A DNA stretch of 64,000 bases from Chamaecrista fasciculata. Lineage: Eukaryota > Streptophyta > Magnoliopsida > Fabales > Fabaceae. This document shows, piece by piece, positions 32,431 through 43,381 of the stretch. A model generated the notes under the pieces. That model was given only the letters and a program-made list of their open reading frames with translations, was not told where the DNA came from and searched no databases. The stretch is taken from positions 32,855 through 96,854 of the forward strand of contig QANZ01012358.1 in assembly GCA_003254925.1 (NCBI GenBank). Reading direction: 5' to 3'. The position numbers were made by a program, and so were the translations under genes. The stretch's first letter is position 1, and the number at the start of each line of letters is the position of its first letter.

Positions 32431-35169
32431 ATCATAGAAACATTTTACAAGGTTGCATAACATCTCAAATCCAAAAAATTAAAATATATAAGCATAAAGC
32501 ATGAGAAATTTACCCAACTGAATAACTACATTGTATGATCAAAACAGTATAACTTTTAGTCTTTCAAATATCAAAACGATATACTAATTAACTAGTCCTT
32601 TTTATGGACTAAATTGTATATTGTTTTAATCTTTCAGGGGCTAAATTATATATTATAATCTTTTATGGACCGAATTGTCAGTTTGATAATCTTTCAAGGA
32701 CCAATTTGTTAGTTTACTCATTTTTTTTGAATTAAAAAAATCCCTTTACACTATTTTCAGCCAAGAAGATAGAAAACCTACCGCCAAAAATCAAAATCAC
32801 TTATCGTGCTCTTAGCCAAAACTCCATGTTTCATCAGTTTACGCTCAAAATCGCTAAAAAATAAAAATCGTTCTTTACACAGACGCACGCAGAACTCCAC
32901 AGTAGAGAGGGGATTTATTTTGTATTCCATCGAAGAACCCAACAAGAAAGGGCAAGGTGAAGCATTTATCTTTTCTTTTCTTTTCTTTCTTCAATGATCA
33001 AATGATTTGAAGGTGCTGTTTTTATTAAGTTTGTAATCTTTTATTTTGATTTAGTGAGTGTTGTGTGGTTGCTTCTATTGTAAAAAGGATTTAAGCTTGT
33101 TAAATTGGAGGTTTGTTTGTCCTTGTTTGAAATAGTGCCCTCAAGATGTTTGATGTTTTGCGTCAATGAGTTTGATGTTGTAATATCATTTTCTTTGGTT
33201 TCTCTTTTGCTTCTTAAGAATTTACAAATGTTATCTCATCTATCTTCATTGGATTTTCTAGTTTCGCCAACTTTGATCTTAACTTGCTTAGCTTAAAAGT
33301 GTGTCTAGTCATACTTTACCCCTTATTCTCATGAAGCTTTGGCTTTGGTCCAGTCACTGTGGTTCTGTGCTCATATAGAGGGTCTCAATGGTCATTGTTA
33401 AAATTTTAGTTTTGTTTTGAAAATTTTTTGGACTAGTTGATTAACTCCATGCTATCATGGGTTTTAAGAATTCAGTTTAATTCAACGAAATATGCTGGCG
33501 CCAGGACTTTCACTTTGAGATAACATTCTTTCTGAGCCCAATTTATTATCTAATGCCAAACCTCAAAGTCTTATCTCTTCACCCTCAGTACAGAACCTCT
33601 CCAATCTTATCTCTTCAGTTCAGATTTTGGTGATTTCTTTTTGCATTTTCAAAATACATAGTTTTGATTGCAGAAAATTGAGGACAAGAAGTGCTTGGGG
33701 TGTGCTTCAAACTCTGTAGAGGATTTTGGTATCAATACATGGAGGTATGCATGTAATTTAGTTTGCTGAGATAATTGTGTTTTTGAAATATGATGTAATT
33801 GGTTTTATTTGAACTAGTTGAATACCAATATTATACTTGTTTATCACAGTTTTGTGCCATTGGTTTTAATTTTATAAAGTTACTTAAATTTGAATTTGAA
33901 TTTTCTTCTTTACTCTAATTAACTTGACTTACATCGTTGTTTAGCCGGTTTAAGGTTTTCCTACTTTCTGATTCCTTTGGATTTGATAATTCTTCTTTTT
34001 TGTTCCTTCATGCAGATTTAGAGATGCTTAAAATTGATCTCTCTGTTGGTTAATTGCCTAATTCCTTTTGTGGTATCATTTTTTCAGGTTATTGCTCCTT
34101 TGCATGATTAAATGTTTTGTATTTCTTATATATATATATATATATATATGTGATAGTGTTTAGCTTAGAAAATGAGTATGGGGAAAATGATATTAGGTGG
34201 ACAACTTATACTATCTTTTTTGTAGTGTTTAGTCATCTTTAATATTTTATATCGATAAATAGAGTTTGTATTTGCAACAGATTTAATAATAATTTAACTA
34301 AAATGGGATGTTGCATTTATAATTTTTGAAATATTTTTTAGTTCATATGCAGTAATTTTAATTTTTTTTTTGACCTGAAATTTTATTTTTATATTAACTT
34401 AAGAAACAAAACACACTTTACTTATTTTTATAATGTATTATAATATCTGCTTTTTTCTTAATAATTTTCTACAAAACTACGTTTACAAAAGGTTAGAAAC
34501 AATAGGGTTAATATAAACGACAAGACAGGTCAGCCTTCAGCCTTTGTGAATGCAACCTCATTTCACCTAATAAAGTGGAGGAAACTAAGTTGAAAAGTTG
34601 GATTCTACTTCCTATTCTCTGTTAATAAACTAAAGAGTATTAATGTTGTGATTATTTTTTTTGGTACCAGTTGAAAACATGCAAAAGATGCATGCAATGA
34701 ATTGCAAAGACTTGAGCAAACTTAGTTAATGTTGTGATTTTGAAAGATGTTATTTAATAGTATTTTACTTAATAATTTTTTTTTACTGTTTTTATAAAAA
34801 ATTAAATTCGTTTTTTATTTCTTAATATAATGATATTTCCATTTTTAATTTACTTCTTTTGAATAAAAGTAATAAACTCTTTACATAGGTATCATGCATT
34901 TTTATAATGCAATTTAATTATTTCTGTTATATTACAACTCAAATACCTCTGGATACTTGGTTTTACACAATTTGTGTAACTCTTATGCTACTTGATCTCA
35001 TAGAGAAGATGCTGCTCAGCTGCATCAATTTATTCTGAATGCTGCACTTGATATCATTCAGGGCCTTGCTTGGACTACCAGTGCTATGTGAGTGGTTTTC
35101 TTTTTATCATGAAATCCATTGTGGACAGAAGAGCTGCAAACCACCTCAAGTCGTGGATGAGACCTGCAT
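32431..35169 (+). other. Spacer and possible leader exons before the PPR gene
   Basis: 32520-32725 has a worn 'ggaccaatttgttagttt' arm. From 32800 the DNA looks transcribed: 32870-32958 ends in gggcaag|gtgaag, 33672-33744 is bounded by ttgattgcag and |gtatgc, and 34010-34020 shows tcatgcag. These could be untranslated exons of the PPR gene or of a non-coding RNA. A (TA)n run sits at 34128-34149. No convincing coding frame. Confidence 0.35.
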
Positions 35170-37845
35170 TTGATGTTACTAGACATTGCCTCTCGCCTTT
35201 GGTCTTCAAGGCTCTTCTTTCTCCCATCAAAACCACTTCACAGAGCTTTACCACTACCACCATCTTCTACATTCTGTACTGTTACATCTATCCAAACAAA
35301 CCCCACTACGAGATTGACATTTTCCCATATTTTTCAGCAATGTTCCAAGATGAAAGCTCTCAATCTTGGCAAACAAGCTCATTGTCAGATGATTGTATCT
35401 GGGTTTGTACCAACTGTCTTTGTCACCAATTGTTTGATTCAGCTCTATTCAAAATCTTCCCACATGGACTACGCACACAAGGTGTTTGACAAAATGCCTC
35501 ACCGGGACTCTGTCTCTTGGAACACCATTATGTTTGGCTACGCAGGAACTGGAGACGCCGTGGCTGTGCAGTCCTTATTTGATTCAATTCCTGAACGAGA
35601 TGTCATTTCCTGGAATACTTTGATCTCTTGTTATTTGCGTAATGGTGATAATCGAGAATCAATTGAAGTTTTTATCAAGATGAGGATGGCAAAAGTGCAA
35701 CATGACCATACCACGTTTGCTGTTGTTTTGAAAGCGTGTTCAGGTATGGAAAACTATAACTTGGGAATTCAGATTCACTGCCTTGCAATTCAAATGGGTT
35801 TATGTAATCATGTGGTGACTGGTAGTGCTATAGTAGACATGTATTCTAAATGTAATAAGCTTGATGATGCTTCTCTGGTTTTCCATGAAATTCCTGAAAA
35901 AAATTGGGTGTGTTGGAGTGCTATGATCGCAGGCTGTGTTCAGAATCATCAACTTATTAAGGGTTTAGAACTGTTTAAGGATATGCAAAGAGATGGTATT
36001 GGGGTGAGTCAATCAACCTATGCCAGTGCTTTTAGAGCTTGTGCAGAGTTATTGGCATTAGGATTAGGCAAGCAATTGCATGCTCATGCCTTAAAGGCAG
36101 AATTTGAGTACGATGTTATTGTGGGAACCGCAATATTAGACATGTATGCAAAATGTGACAGCTTGTCTGATTCTCGAAAGCTATTTAATTTGTTGCCCAA
36201 ACCAGGTCGTCCATCTTATAATGCCATTATCGTTGGACATGCTCGGCAAGATGAAGGTAAAGAAGCTCTACAGACATTTCGCTCTTTGAAGAAATCCAGT
36301 CTTGGAATCGATGGAGTTAGTTTGTCTGGTGCTTTTAGTGCTTGTTCAGTGATCAAAGGGAACTTAGAGGGAACACAACTGCATGGGTTAGCAGTTAAAT
36401 GTGGTTTAATTTTTAATATTTGTGTTGCAAATGCCATTTTAGACATGTATGGTAAATGTGGAGCTCTGATTGAAGCCTGTCTATTGTTTGATGAGATGGT
36501 AATAAGGGATGCTGTGTCTTGGAATGCAATCATTGCAGCTCATGAGCAAAATGAAGATGTGGACAAAACACTTCCCCTTTTTGTTTCGATGCTACGGTCA
36601 ACAATGGAACCTGATGAATTTACTTATGGTAGTATTTTAAAAGCCTGTGCTGGTCAACAAAATTTAAACTGTGGAATGGAGATCCATGGAAGAATTATCA
36701 AGTCTGGGTTGGGATTACATGCATTTACAGCGAGTGCCCTGGTAGATATGTATTGCAAGAGTGGAGTGCTAGAAGAGGCAGAAAAGATCCATCACAGAAT
36801 GGAAGAATCAACTGTTGTCTCTTGGAATGCAATCATTTCTGGATTCACATTGCAAAAACAAAGTGAAAATGCTCAGAGGTGTTTCTCACAGATGTTGGAA
36901 GTTGGCATGACGCCTGACACTTTCACGTATGCTACAATTCTGGACACCTGTGCTAATTTGGCTACCGTTGAACTTGGGAAGCAGATACATGCTCAAATCT
37001 TAAAGCTACAGTGGCATTCAGATGTGTATATAGCCAGCACTCTCGTAGACATGTACTCAAAGTGTGGAGAAATGCAGGATTCACGACTGATGTTTGAGAA
37101 GGCACCGAAGCGGGATTTTGTTACTTGGAATGCCATGATTTGCGCATATGCTTGCCATGGTCGTGGAGAAGATGCCATTGAAGTATTCGAGGAGATGCAG
37201 CGTGTGAATGTCAAACCGAACGATGCAACTTTTATTTCGGTCTTGAGGGCTTGTGCTCACATGGGTTTTGTAGATAGAGGGTTACATTACTTCCAGAAAA
37301 TGCAAAGCCATTATGGCCTAAATCCCCAGGTGGAGCATTATTCATGTATGGTTGATCTTCTAGGGAGGTCCGGCCAAGTAAGTGAAGCTTTGAAGCTTAT
37401 TGAAAGCATGCCTTGTGAAGATGATGATATTGTATGGAGAACTCTGCTTAGTGTTTGCAAGATCAAAGGGAACGTGGAGGTAGCAGAAATAGCAGCAAAA
37501 TCTCTGTTGAAATTGGATCCTCAAGACTCGTCTGCGTATGTTCTTTTATCGAATGTTTATGCTGATGCAGGAATGTGGGGTGAGGTCTCAAGAATCAGAA
37601 GAATAATGAAGGATTATAAACTGAAAAAGGAGCCTGGTTGCAGTTGGGTTGAGGTAAGAGATGAGGTGAATTCATTTATTGTTGGAGACAAGGCTCATCC
37701 AAGATGTGAAGAGATATATGAGAAAATTCATTTACTTCTTTATGAGATGAAATGGGAGGGTTATACACCAGAAATACATTTTATGCTTGATGACGAGATA
37801 GGACAACTAGATCCTCATGAGGAGTTTAGAGCAATTCACTTGTAA
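35170..37845 (+). CDS. MEF13: PLS-class PPR protein with E/E+ tail, MEF13-like
   Basis: A single-exon gene of 891 codons, as most plant PPR genes are. The N terminus (about 1-45) is Arg/Leu/Ser/Pro-rich and lacks acids except one Asp, which suits a mitochondrial presequence. From about residue 50 the protein is a continuous run of PPR motifs in P-L-S order, with recurring VSWNAII, LVDMYSKCG and GKQIHA signatures. Residues ~750-876 form the E and E+ domains, with LDPQDSSAYVLLSNVYADAG and KEPGCSWVE. There is no DYW deaminase domain, so editing would need a partner protein. Order and text agree with what I recall of Arabidopsis At3g02330 (MEF13), which edits mitochondrial transcripts; orthology is inference. 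The first Met was chosen because the presequence is lost from later ones. Confidence 0.88.
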   Translation: MMLLDIASRLWSSRLFFLPSKPLHRALPLPPSSTFCTVTSIQTNPTTRLTFSHIFQQCSKMKALNLGKQAHCQMIVSGFVPTVFVTNCLIQLYSKSSHMDYAHKVFDKMPHRDSVSWNTIMFGYAGTGDAVAVQSLFDSIPERDVISWNTLISCYLRNGDNRESIEVFIKMRMAKVQHDHTTFAVVLKACSGMENYNLGIQIHCLAIQMGLCNHVVTGSAIVDMYSKCNKLDDASLVFHEIPEKNWVCWSAMIAGCVQNHQLIKGLELFKDMQRDGIGVSQSTYASAFRACAELLALGLGKQLHAHALKAEFEYDVIVGTAILDMYAKCDSLSDSRKLFNLLPKPGRPSYNAIIVGHARQDEGKEALQTFRSLKKSSLGIDGVSLSGAFSACSVIKGNLEGTQLHGLAVKCGLIFNICVANAILDMYGKCGALIEACLLFDEMVIRDAVSWNAIIAAHEQNEDVDKTLPLFVSMLRSTMEPDEFTYGSILKACAGQQNLNCGMEIHGRIIKSGLGLHAFTASALVDMYCKSGVLEEAEKIHHRMEESTVVSWNAIISGFTLQKQSENAQRCFSQMLEVGMTPDTFTYATILDTCANLATVELGKQIHAQILKLQWHSDVYIASTLVDMYSKCGEMQDSRLMFEKAPKRDFVTWNAMICAYACHGRGEDAIEVFEEMQRVNVKPNDATFISVLRACAHMGFVDRGLHYFQKMQSHYGLNPQVEHYSCMVDLLGRSGQVSEALKLIESMPCEDDDIVWRTLLSVCKIKGNVEVAEIAAKSLLKLDPQDSSAYVLLSNVYADAGMWGEVSRIRRIMKDYKLKKEPGCSWVEVRDEVNSFIVGDKAHPRCEEIYEKIHLLLYEMKWEGYTPEIHFMLDDEIGQLDPHEEFRAIHL

Positions 37846-38616
37846 ATTATTATTTTTTATTAATTATGAATAGTATATTCTTAAATTTTGTCTTAATTAT
37901 TTTGAGCAAACCGTTAATTTAATCCTTGAATTACATGAATGTTGTGTTAATTTAGTCTTTGAATTTTTTAAATAATTGATTGATTAGTCTTCAAAAATTC
38001 ATGATTCATTATAATTTAATAGAACTTAGTTCTATGATGGTAAGATGTTTATAACAGGTGTTATGAATTTTTGAAAACTAATAAATTAAGTATCAAAGAT
38101 ATAGTCTAGGGATTTAAATGTTAGTCTAGTCTAAGGTTTCCCTAAGCAATTTGAAGACAGTTAAGAGAAGATTATCTCTTTTTATCAATAATTGAGAAGA
38201 GTTAACTGTCTTAAGTGACTTACATTTAGACCTAAACTTATCTCGTCTATAGGTTTTGGACCTGAAAAAAGAAAAGTGCTGCCAGACAGCTTGAGTTTCA
38301 AGCATGGGATAGAATAGAAAGGATGGATTGTTTTTTTTCCCTTAAAGATAGTAAAGTTCTGCTTTCAATGAAATTGGTTAAATGAATTTTGAAGTTAATA
38401 AAATTGGAAACTTTTTTGTTTTATAGAACCAAATAAAAAAAAATTAATTTCTTTAAGAGCAATACGAAGAGACTAGACGCTTTTACAACTAAATTTTTCC
38501 AAATATTTAGGATTGCGCCTAGATTTAAGTATAAACATTTCAATAAAAACAAAACATACAAATAAAACTTTTGAAAATCTTCAATCATAAAATGCAGTTG
38601 TAAAAATATCCTTATA
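37846..38616. other. 3' region of the PPR gene
   Basis: AT-rich, no gene. 37905-38000 holds a single worn 'aatttaatccttgaatt' arm. Confidence 0.45.
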
Positions 38617-38625
38617 TTTTATCTA

Positions 38626-39042
38626 GGTCAAAGTACAAATTTGGCTTCATATCTTTGGCTTAATTCTCAATTTCGTCCTATATCTTTTTTTGTTGCGGTT
38701 TTTGTCCCATATCTTTGGGTTAGTTCCTAATTTGGTCTCATATCTTTTTTTTTTATTGCATATTTGGTCCCATATCTTTTGGTCAATTATAGAATTGGTC
38801 CGATATCTTTGGGTCAGGTGCATAATTGATCTCTTTGCAAAAAGATCAACTAACAAATTGATCATTTTGTAAAGATATGAGACCAATTTTACAACTTAAC
38901 CAAGAGATATGGGACCAAAAATTGTATGGGACCAAAATTGGAACCTTTTGCAAAGATATGGGACCAAAAGTACAACAAAAGAAGATATAGGACCAAATTG
39001 AAAATTGAGCAAAAGATATGAGACCAAATTTGCACTTTGGCC
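38626..39042. mobile_element. Mutator-like inverted-repeat element (417 bp)
   Basis: Begins ggtcaaagtacaaatttgg and ends with its inverse. The arms are built from 'catatctttgg..ttggtccc' blocks. ttttatcta stands on both sides (38617-38625 and 39043-39051), an exact 9-bp duplication. No coding capacity. Relatives: 8338-8610 and 45610-45745. Confidence 0.85.
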
Positions 39043-39059
39043 TTTTATCTATTAAAAAA

Positions 39060-39500
39060 AGGCCAAAACCTCAAATTGGTATCTTATATTTTATTTTTTT
39101 CATATTGGTCTTACATGTTTTTATAATTTATCAAATTGATCCCAAAAATATTTAATGTGATTATATATTTATATCTTTCTTGTTTCAAATTCAAATGCAA
39201 CAAATTTGGTTTTTTTTTTTATAATACTTTAAGACCGTCAACAAACGAGATCAAATCGAATCCTAAAGTGGGTAACTCGTTTCATGGTCAAACAAACAAA
39301 ATTGATCATATCTATCTCATTTCAAGTCCGAATGCGATGGGTTCAAAATTATGTGCTAATTTTTGAAGTGTTCTTTCTCTACCTAGATGAGATGGTTAAC
39401 AAATGAAGTCAAATTGTGTCGCAAAAGTATGTTTAGGACTAATTTGAGAAATCATAAAAGTAGGGAAGACCAATCTGAAACAAATGATAACTCAACTTTT
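39060..39500. mobile_element. MITE copy, uninterrupted relative of 48628-49758
   Basis: Starts ggccaaaacctcaaattggt and runs parallel to 48628-48908 plus 49514-49758, including 'catgtttttataattt', 'cgtcaacaaacga' and 'ctcatttcaagtccgaa'. The right end is worn and lacks the inverted tip. It gives the empty-site state for the LTR insertion at 48909. Confidence 0.7.
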
Positions 39501-40480
39501 TTGGTCATGTCATGTTCCCTTTTCAGCAATCCAGATTATAATTAAACTCAGCGCGGGTCCCTCCCAAAAATGAAGAGATTGTAACTTTGTAGCCACTTTT
39601 GGGCATAAAAAACTCAATCAAATGAGACCAAATTGCACCCAAAACTCAGCCAAAACTGACAAGCAACTTATAGACAAGAAGCACATAAAAACAGCCCCAA
39701 AAGGATAAAAAATCCAACTCAAATCAAGCTACAAAAATGATTAAAAAACACGAAAAGTGCTCAACTCTAAAAAATTTCAACCAACAAAATTGCAATGTAA
39801 ATGAACCAAAATTAAGCGAATGATGCAAGGACCTAAACAACACTAAAATATAAACTAAAAAGCTACTAAAGAGACTAAACTAAACTACCAAAACAAGCTA
39901 ACAAAACACACAAGGACTCTCTGAATGTGGAGTACAACGATTCTAAGCACAAAGATAACAACTGATTGGCAAAAACTATAAAACTAAACTAATTAACAAA
40001 ATTCTTGTTGGAAAAAGATAGATTGATTACTTGACTAAAACCAAACTAAAACTTAAGAATTTATAATTACGGACTAAAGACTATCATAGCACACTAAAAG
40101 ATTGTGGGAGGTTCATACAAACACCAATTTATGATTGCCCTTGCAACACACAGAAAAAGGATTAATTAATTAACCTAATTAATTAGCCCCTTAAACTATA
40201 TTATCAATCAACTAAGTCAACTAAACCCTCAATCAACAATGGTGAAATTGGATTTCCAAGCAAGTTCAATTAATAATTACAAAATTCATGAACCAAGATA
40301 ATCACATAATTATTAAAACCACAAGAGTTTAGAACTAAGAATTATGATTAAGAGTCAAAATGTGATACAAAATCATCCAAGTTCATAAAATCCAACTCAA
40401 ATCTCTAATTACATTAGAACATTAACATTGTTCAACAACTTAAACATGAATTCCAATGTAAAACAAGAGAGAAAGTGAAA
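39501..40480. other. A-rich stretch, probably retroelement-derived
   Basis: Strong A excess on the plus strand with no frame on either strand. Such strand bias is common in untranslated parts of minus-strand LTR elements, but I see no LTR ends or primer sites. Confidence 0.3.
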
Positions 40481-41160
40481 AACTCCCTAAGATATCGATC
40501 GGGTGCCCAAGCCATTGCATCCTGAGCTAAGCTTCCTCAAGGCTGTCAAGATCGATCACAAAATCTTAAGATTGTAAGATCTCACGATCTTGCAAACAAG
40601 TTTCTTGTTCGATCTCATGCATGATCGATTTTGGATGGGATTGCAGTTGGATCGAGATCTTACTCGTAAGATCCTGAGATCCCACCTATCCTACCTATTT
40701 TTTTCTAAAAACTTTAAAGAGAAAAATGTTGCATTTTTATTATTATTTTTTGTTTCTTATGTATTGGAGCAAAATGTAGCGTTCCACTTCCATCCTACAA
40801 AATTCTCAACCCTAAAATTTCCCGAATTTGAACCGTGAAGGCTATAGCATTGTTCCACTTTCATCCACCTGTTATATTGATGTACACTGGTGTTTCTTTT
40901 TCTTTTTTTAATAAATTCTATTTTTTGCCAAAAAAAAATAATCAAATTATTGAATTTCACTATTTGAGACATTACAATATTATAATTTGAAGCAAAGAGA
41001 ATAAATTAATTGAGTAACTGTTGGTCTAATTATATACAATCAAATACAATTTTATATACTTAAAAAATGGTAGGATCTTACTATCCTCTATCCGATCCTA
41101 TGATTCGATCTATCTTGTGACTTTTATAATTTTAGGTAAAATCTCGATCTTAACAAATTT
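40481..41160. repeat. GATC-rich patches, possible foldback
   Basis: 40495-40690 and 41060-41150 are full of GATC-bearing short palindromes ('aagatctcacgatctt', 'ggatcgagatcttact', 'taggatcttactatcc'), partly inverted relative to each other. They flank an AT-rich core with no frame. Confidence 0.4.
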
Positions 41161-42472
41161 GAGCTATCTAGCCATCCATGTGGTGGAGGAAGATGAGGTT
41201 GAGCTCTTCAAACAATTATATACAGAAATTATAAAAGGCTAACATTTTGGAGAGGTTGATAGCTTTGGCTATCCACTTCTCAATGGTTCAATTTAATTTT
41301 TTTAGTCTCAAGATCTATGTTTTAAAAATTAAAATAACTAACACAAATCTTAAGACTAAGAAAATTAAATCTAACGGTTGTGGAATAGATTGGTTTAACA
41401 ATCTATTTCTCTATAGAATAACCCAATTATAAAACACCCATGCATTTTTCTTTTTTGAGGAAACCTACCTCATTTATTGAAATAGACTACTTAGTCTCCC
41501 ATTTTTTAATAATCGTCAACTATTAGTTCCTCAGTTAGAACTCGTTAAATTACTTGATAACATAGATGTTAAATGCTGACGTTATACAGTTAAATGCCAC
41601 TTTAACATCCTAGTAACCTAAACAAACCGAATCGGACCAAAAAATACAAATAAATCAGCCCAGAATTAAGTCAAACCCAACTATTATGATTCTACTTTGT
41701 GAAGCTTCCATAAACTACTCAAGTATTCCCAAAATCTTAAACTCTAGATGGTTCCCCATGCATCCTCTGCTTGCTCATACACAAGTTACCGTACAGCATC
41801 ATACACAAGTTACCATGCAGCATCACCACTCCGTCGTTGAACTTTTCGACCAGTCAAGATGTGGCTAAAGTCCATGGGAGGTCCGAGGTAAGTCTTCTTT
41901 TACACCGTTTATCATTATTGTCGGGTCTTTTTCATCGTTGGGTTGTTCATCACTGAGTCCTATATCTTTTTTTAGATATCTATTAAGCAATTTGAAGAGG
42001 ATTCAAAGATTAAACTTGATGTGAAATGTGCATGCTTATGCCAAACTGGTTATGGGATAACATGTTCTTGCATTATGATGAATTTAAAAACATATTGTTA
42101 GATATCTAAAATATGAATGATTGCATTCTGGGAACATATACATGTTATATCTTCAGAATTATAATACTAAAGTTTCCCATTTCTAGCTGAGCCACTTTTC
42201 TTTGTCCATAAATATGCCCATGAGTTGTTGTTTATTTAGTTGTGTCATCAAATCTCTTGCTATGTGAACTGCCCAAGTGAGATAATCTTTAGCTTTTTTC
42301 TTTATGTTTTTTTTTTTGGCAGAAAGTTAGGTATTTAGGAGCCATTTGGGATTGGACATCACTCTTAACTCCATTCATCTATTGTCTGTAGTAAACAGTT
42401 CTTGCCTTTGTCACTGTGTGTGTCTAAGAAAGCTCTCACCCTGATTATGTTTGAATATTTGGATTATAAAGT
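41161..42472. other. Intergenic DNA
   Basis: No gene. A 21-bp tandem ('acacaagttaccgtacagcat' type) occurs twice at 41779-41823. Short frames here have no coding character. Confidence 0.45.
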
Positions 42473-42890
42473 GGGGTAAATTATACTTTGGTACCCTATA
42501 GTTTGACCTCATTTCACTTTGGTACCTTGTGGTTTAAAACGTAACACTTTGGTACCTCGAGGTCTCCATTGTTACCCCTTTGGTACTGTTAGAATATGCC
42601 TTAGATACTGATGTGTTATTGTGTATTTTCTGTTTTATTATTTTGTATTAAGTGGGTTCCTATATTTCTGAATTTAAGCAGTTACCAAGACAGTTTTATG
42701 GGTAGTTATTTTGTGTGTTCAGTTATCTTTATTTTTAGGGACTTGTTTTCATGTATTTAGGTTTGTTTTCTGACAGTTATTGTAGTGAAGTTATTCAGCC
42801 CTCATACACCTACGTTTTTCCTTGTTTTCTCTCTGGTTTTTGCTGCTGTTACACATATAAAAAAACTGACAGGTACCCTGAACAATTTTT
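42473..42890. mobile_element. Arm of a 'ggtaccctg' Mutator-like element, split by a solo LTR
   Basis: 42473-42586 matches the left arm of the complete element at 51596-51996 ('gggtaaattatactttggtaccct' and following). Its continuation is interrupted at a ggtac by the solo LTR 42587-42871. Only one arm is left. Confidence 0.65.
42587..42871 (+). mobile_element. Solo LTR (285 bp) with 5-bp target duplication
   Basis: Starts TGTTAGAATATGCC, ends CTGACA, and is flanked by ggtac at 42582-42586 and 42872-42876. TG..CA ends with a 5-bp duplication show a solo LTR, probably Ty1/copia from its TGTTAG start. No primer or polypurine site is next to it. Confidence 0.75.
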
Positions 42891-43199
42891 CTGTTAGTTT
42901 TGGATGGAATTTGGCACGTGAGCTGCACGTGGGCTCATTAAAACTCAATTTTGTCCAATATTTTATCTTAACAAAGATCAACCGTTGCTTTTTGAAACCT
43001 AGTTCTGAATTATCTTAAAAATTTCTCAGTGTCCAAATTCAAATCTATGTTTATCATTCGAATTATATAATTAGTATAATTATATAAACCTAGTTCTGGC
43101 TTGCACTTGAATTATATAATTAGTATTTATGTTTTTAAATACATCATTGGATGTGGTTGTTTGATGCAAATCATTTATCTCCTCTTTATCATTCATGAA
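42891..43199. other. AT-rich DNA
   Basis: No gene. A direct repeat of 'gaattatataattagtat' occurs at 43059-43077 and 43109-43126. Confidence 0.4.
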
Positions 43200-43381
43200 C
43201 TATGATAGTCCATCTCCAAGGTTTCTCTCAAGTATTGTTCTTTATCATTCGAATTATAATCATCACTTTATCAATTAAAACTACAAACTTCACCTCTGAT
43301 CACTGTTCTCTTAGACCTCATCACATGGAGTTCCGCGAGAGATTCGACCTTGGGTTAGCATCTATACAATATTTTAATATA

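Noticed and set aside
36216-37214. Minus-strand frames of 73-105 codons
   Set aside because: Antisense shadows of the PPR gene, without recognisable motifs.
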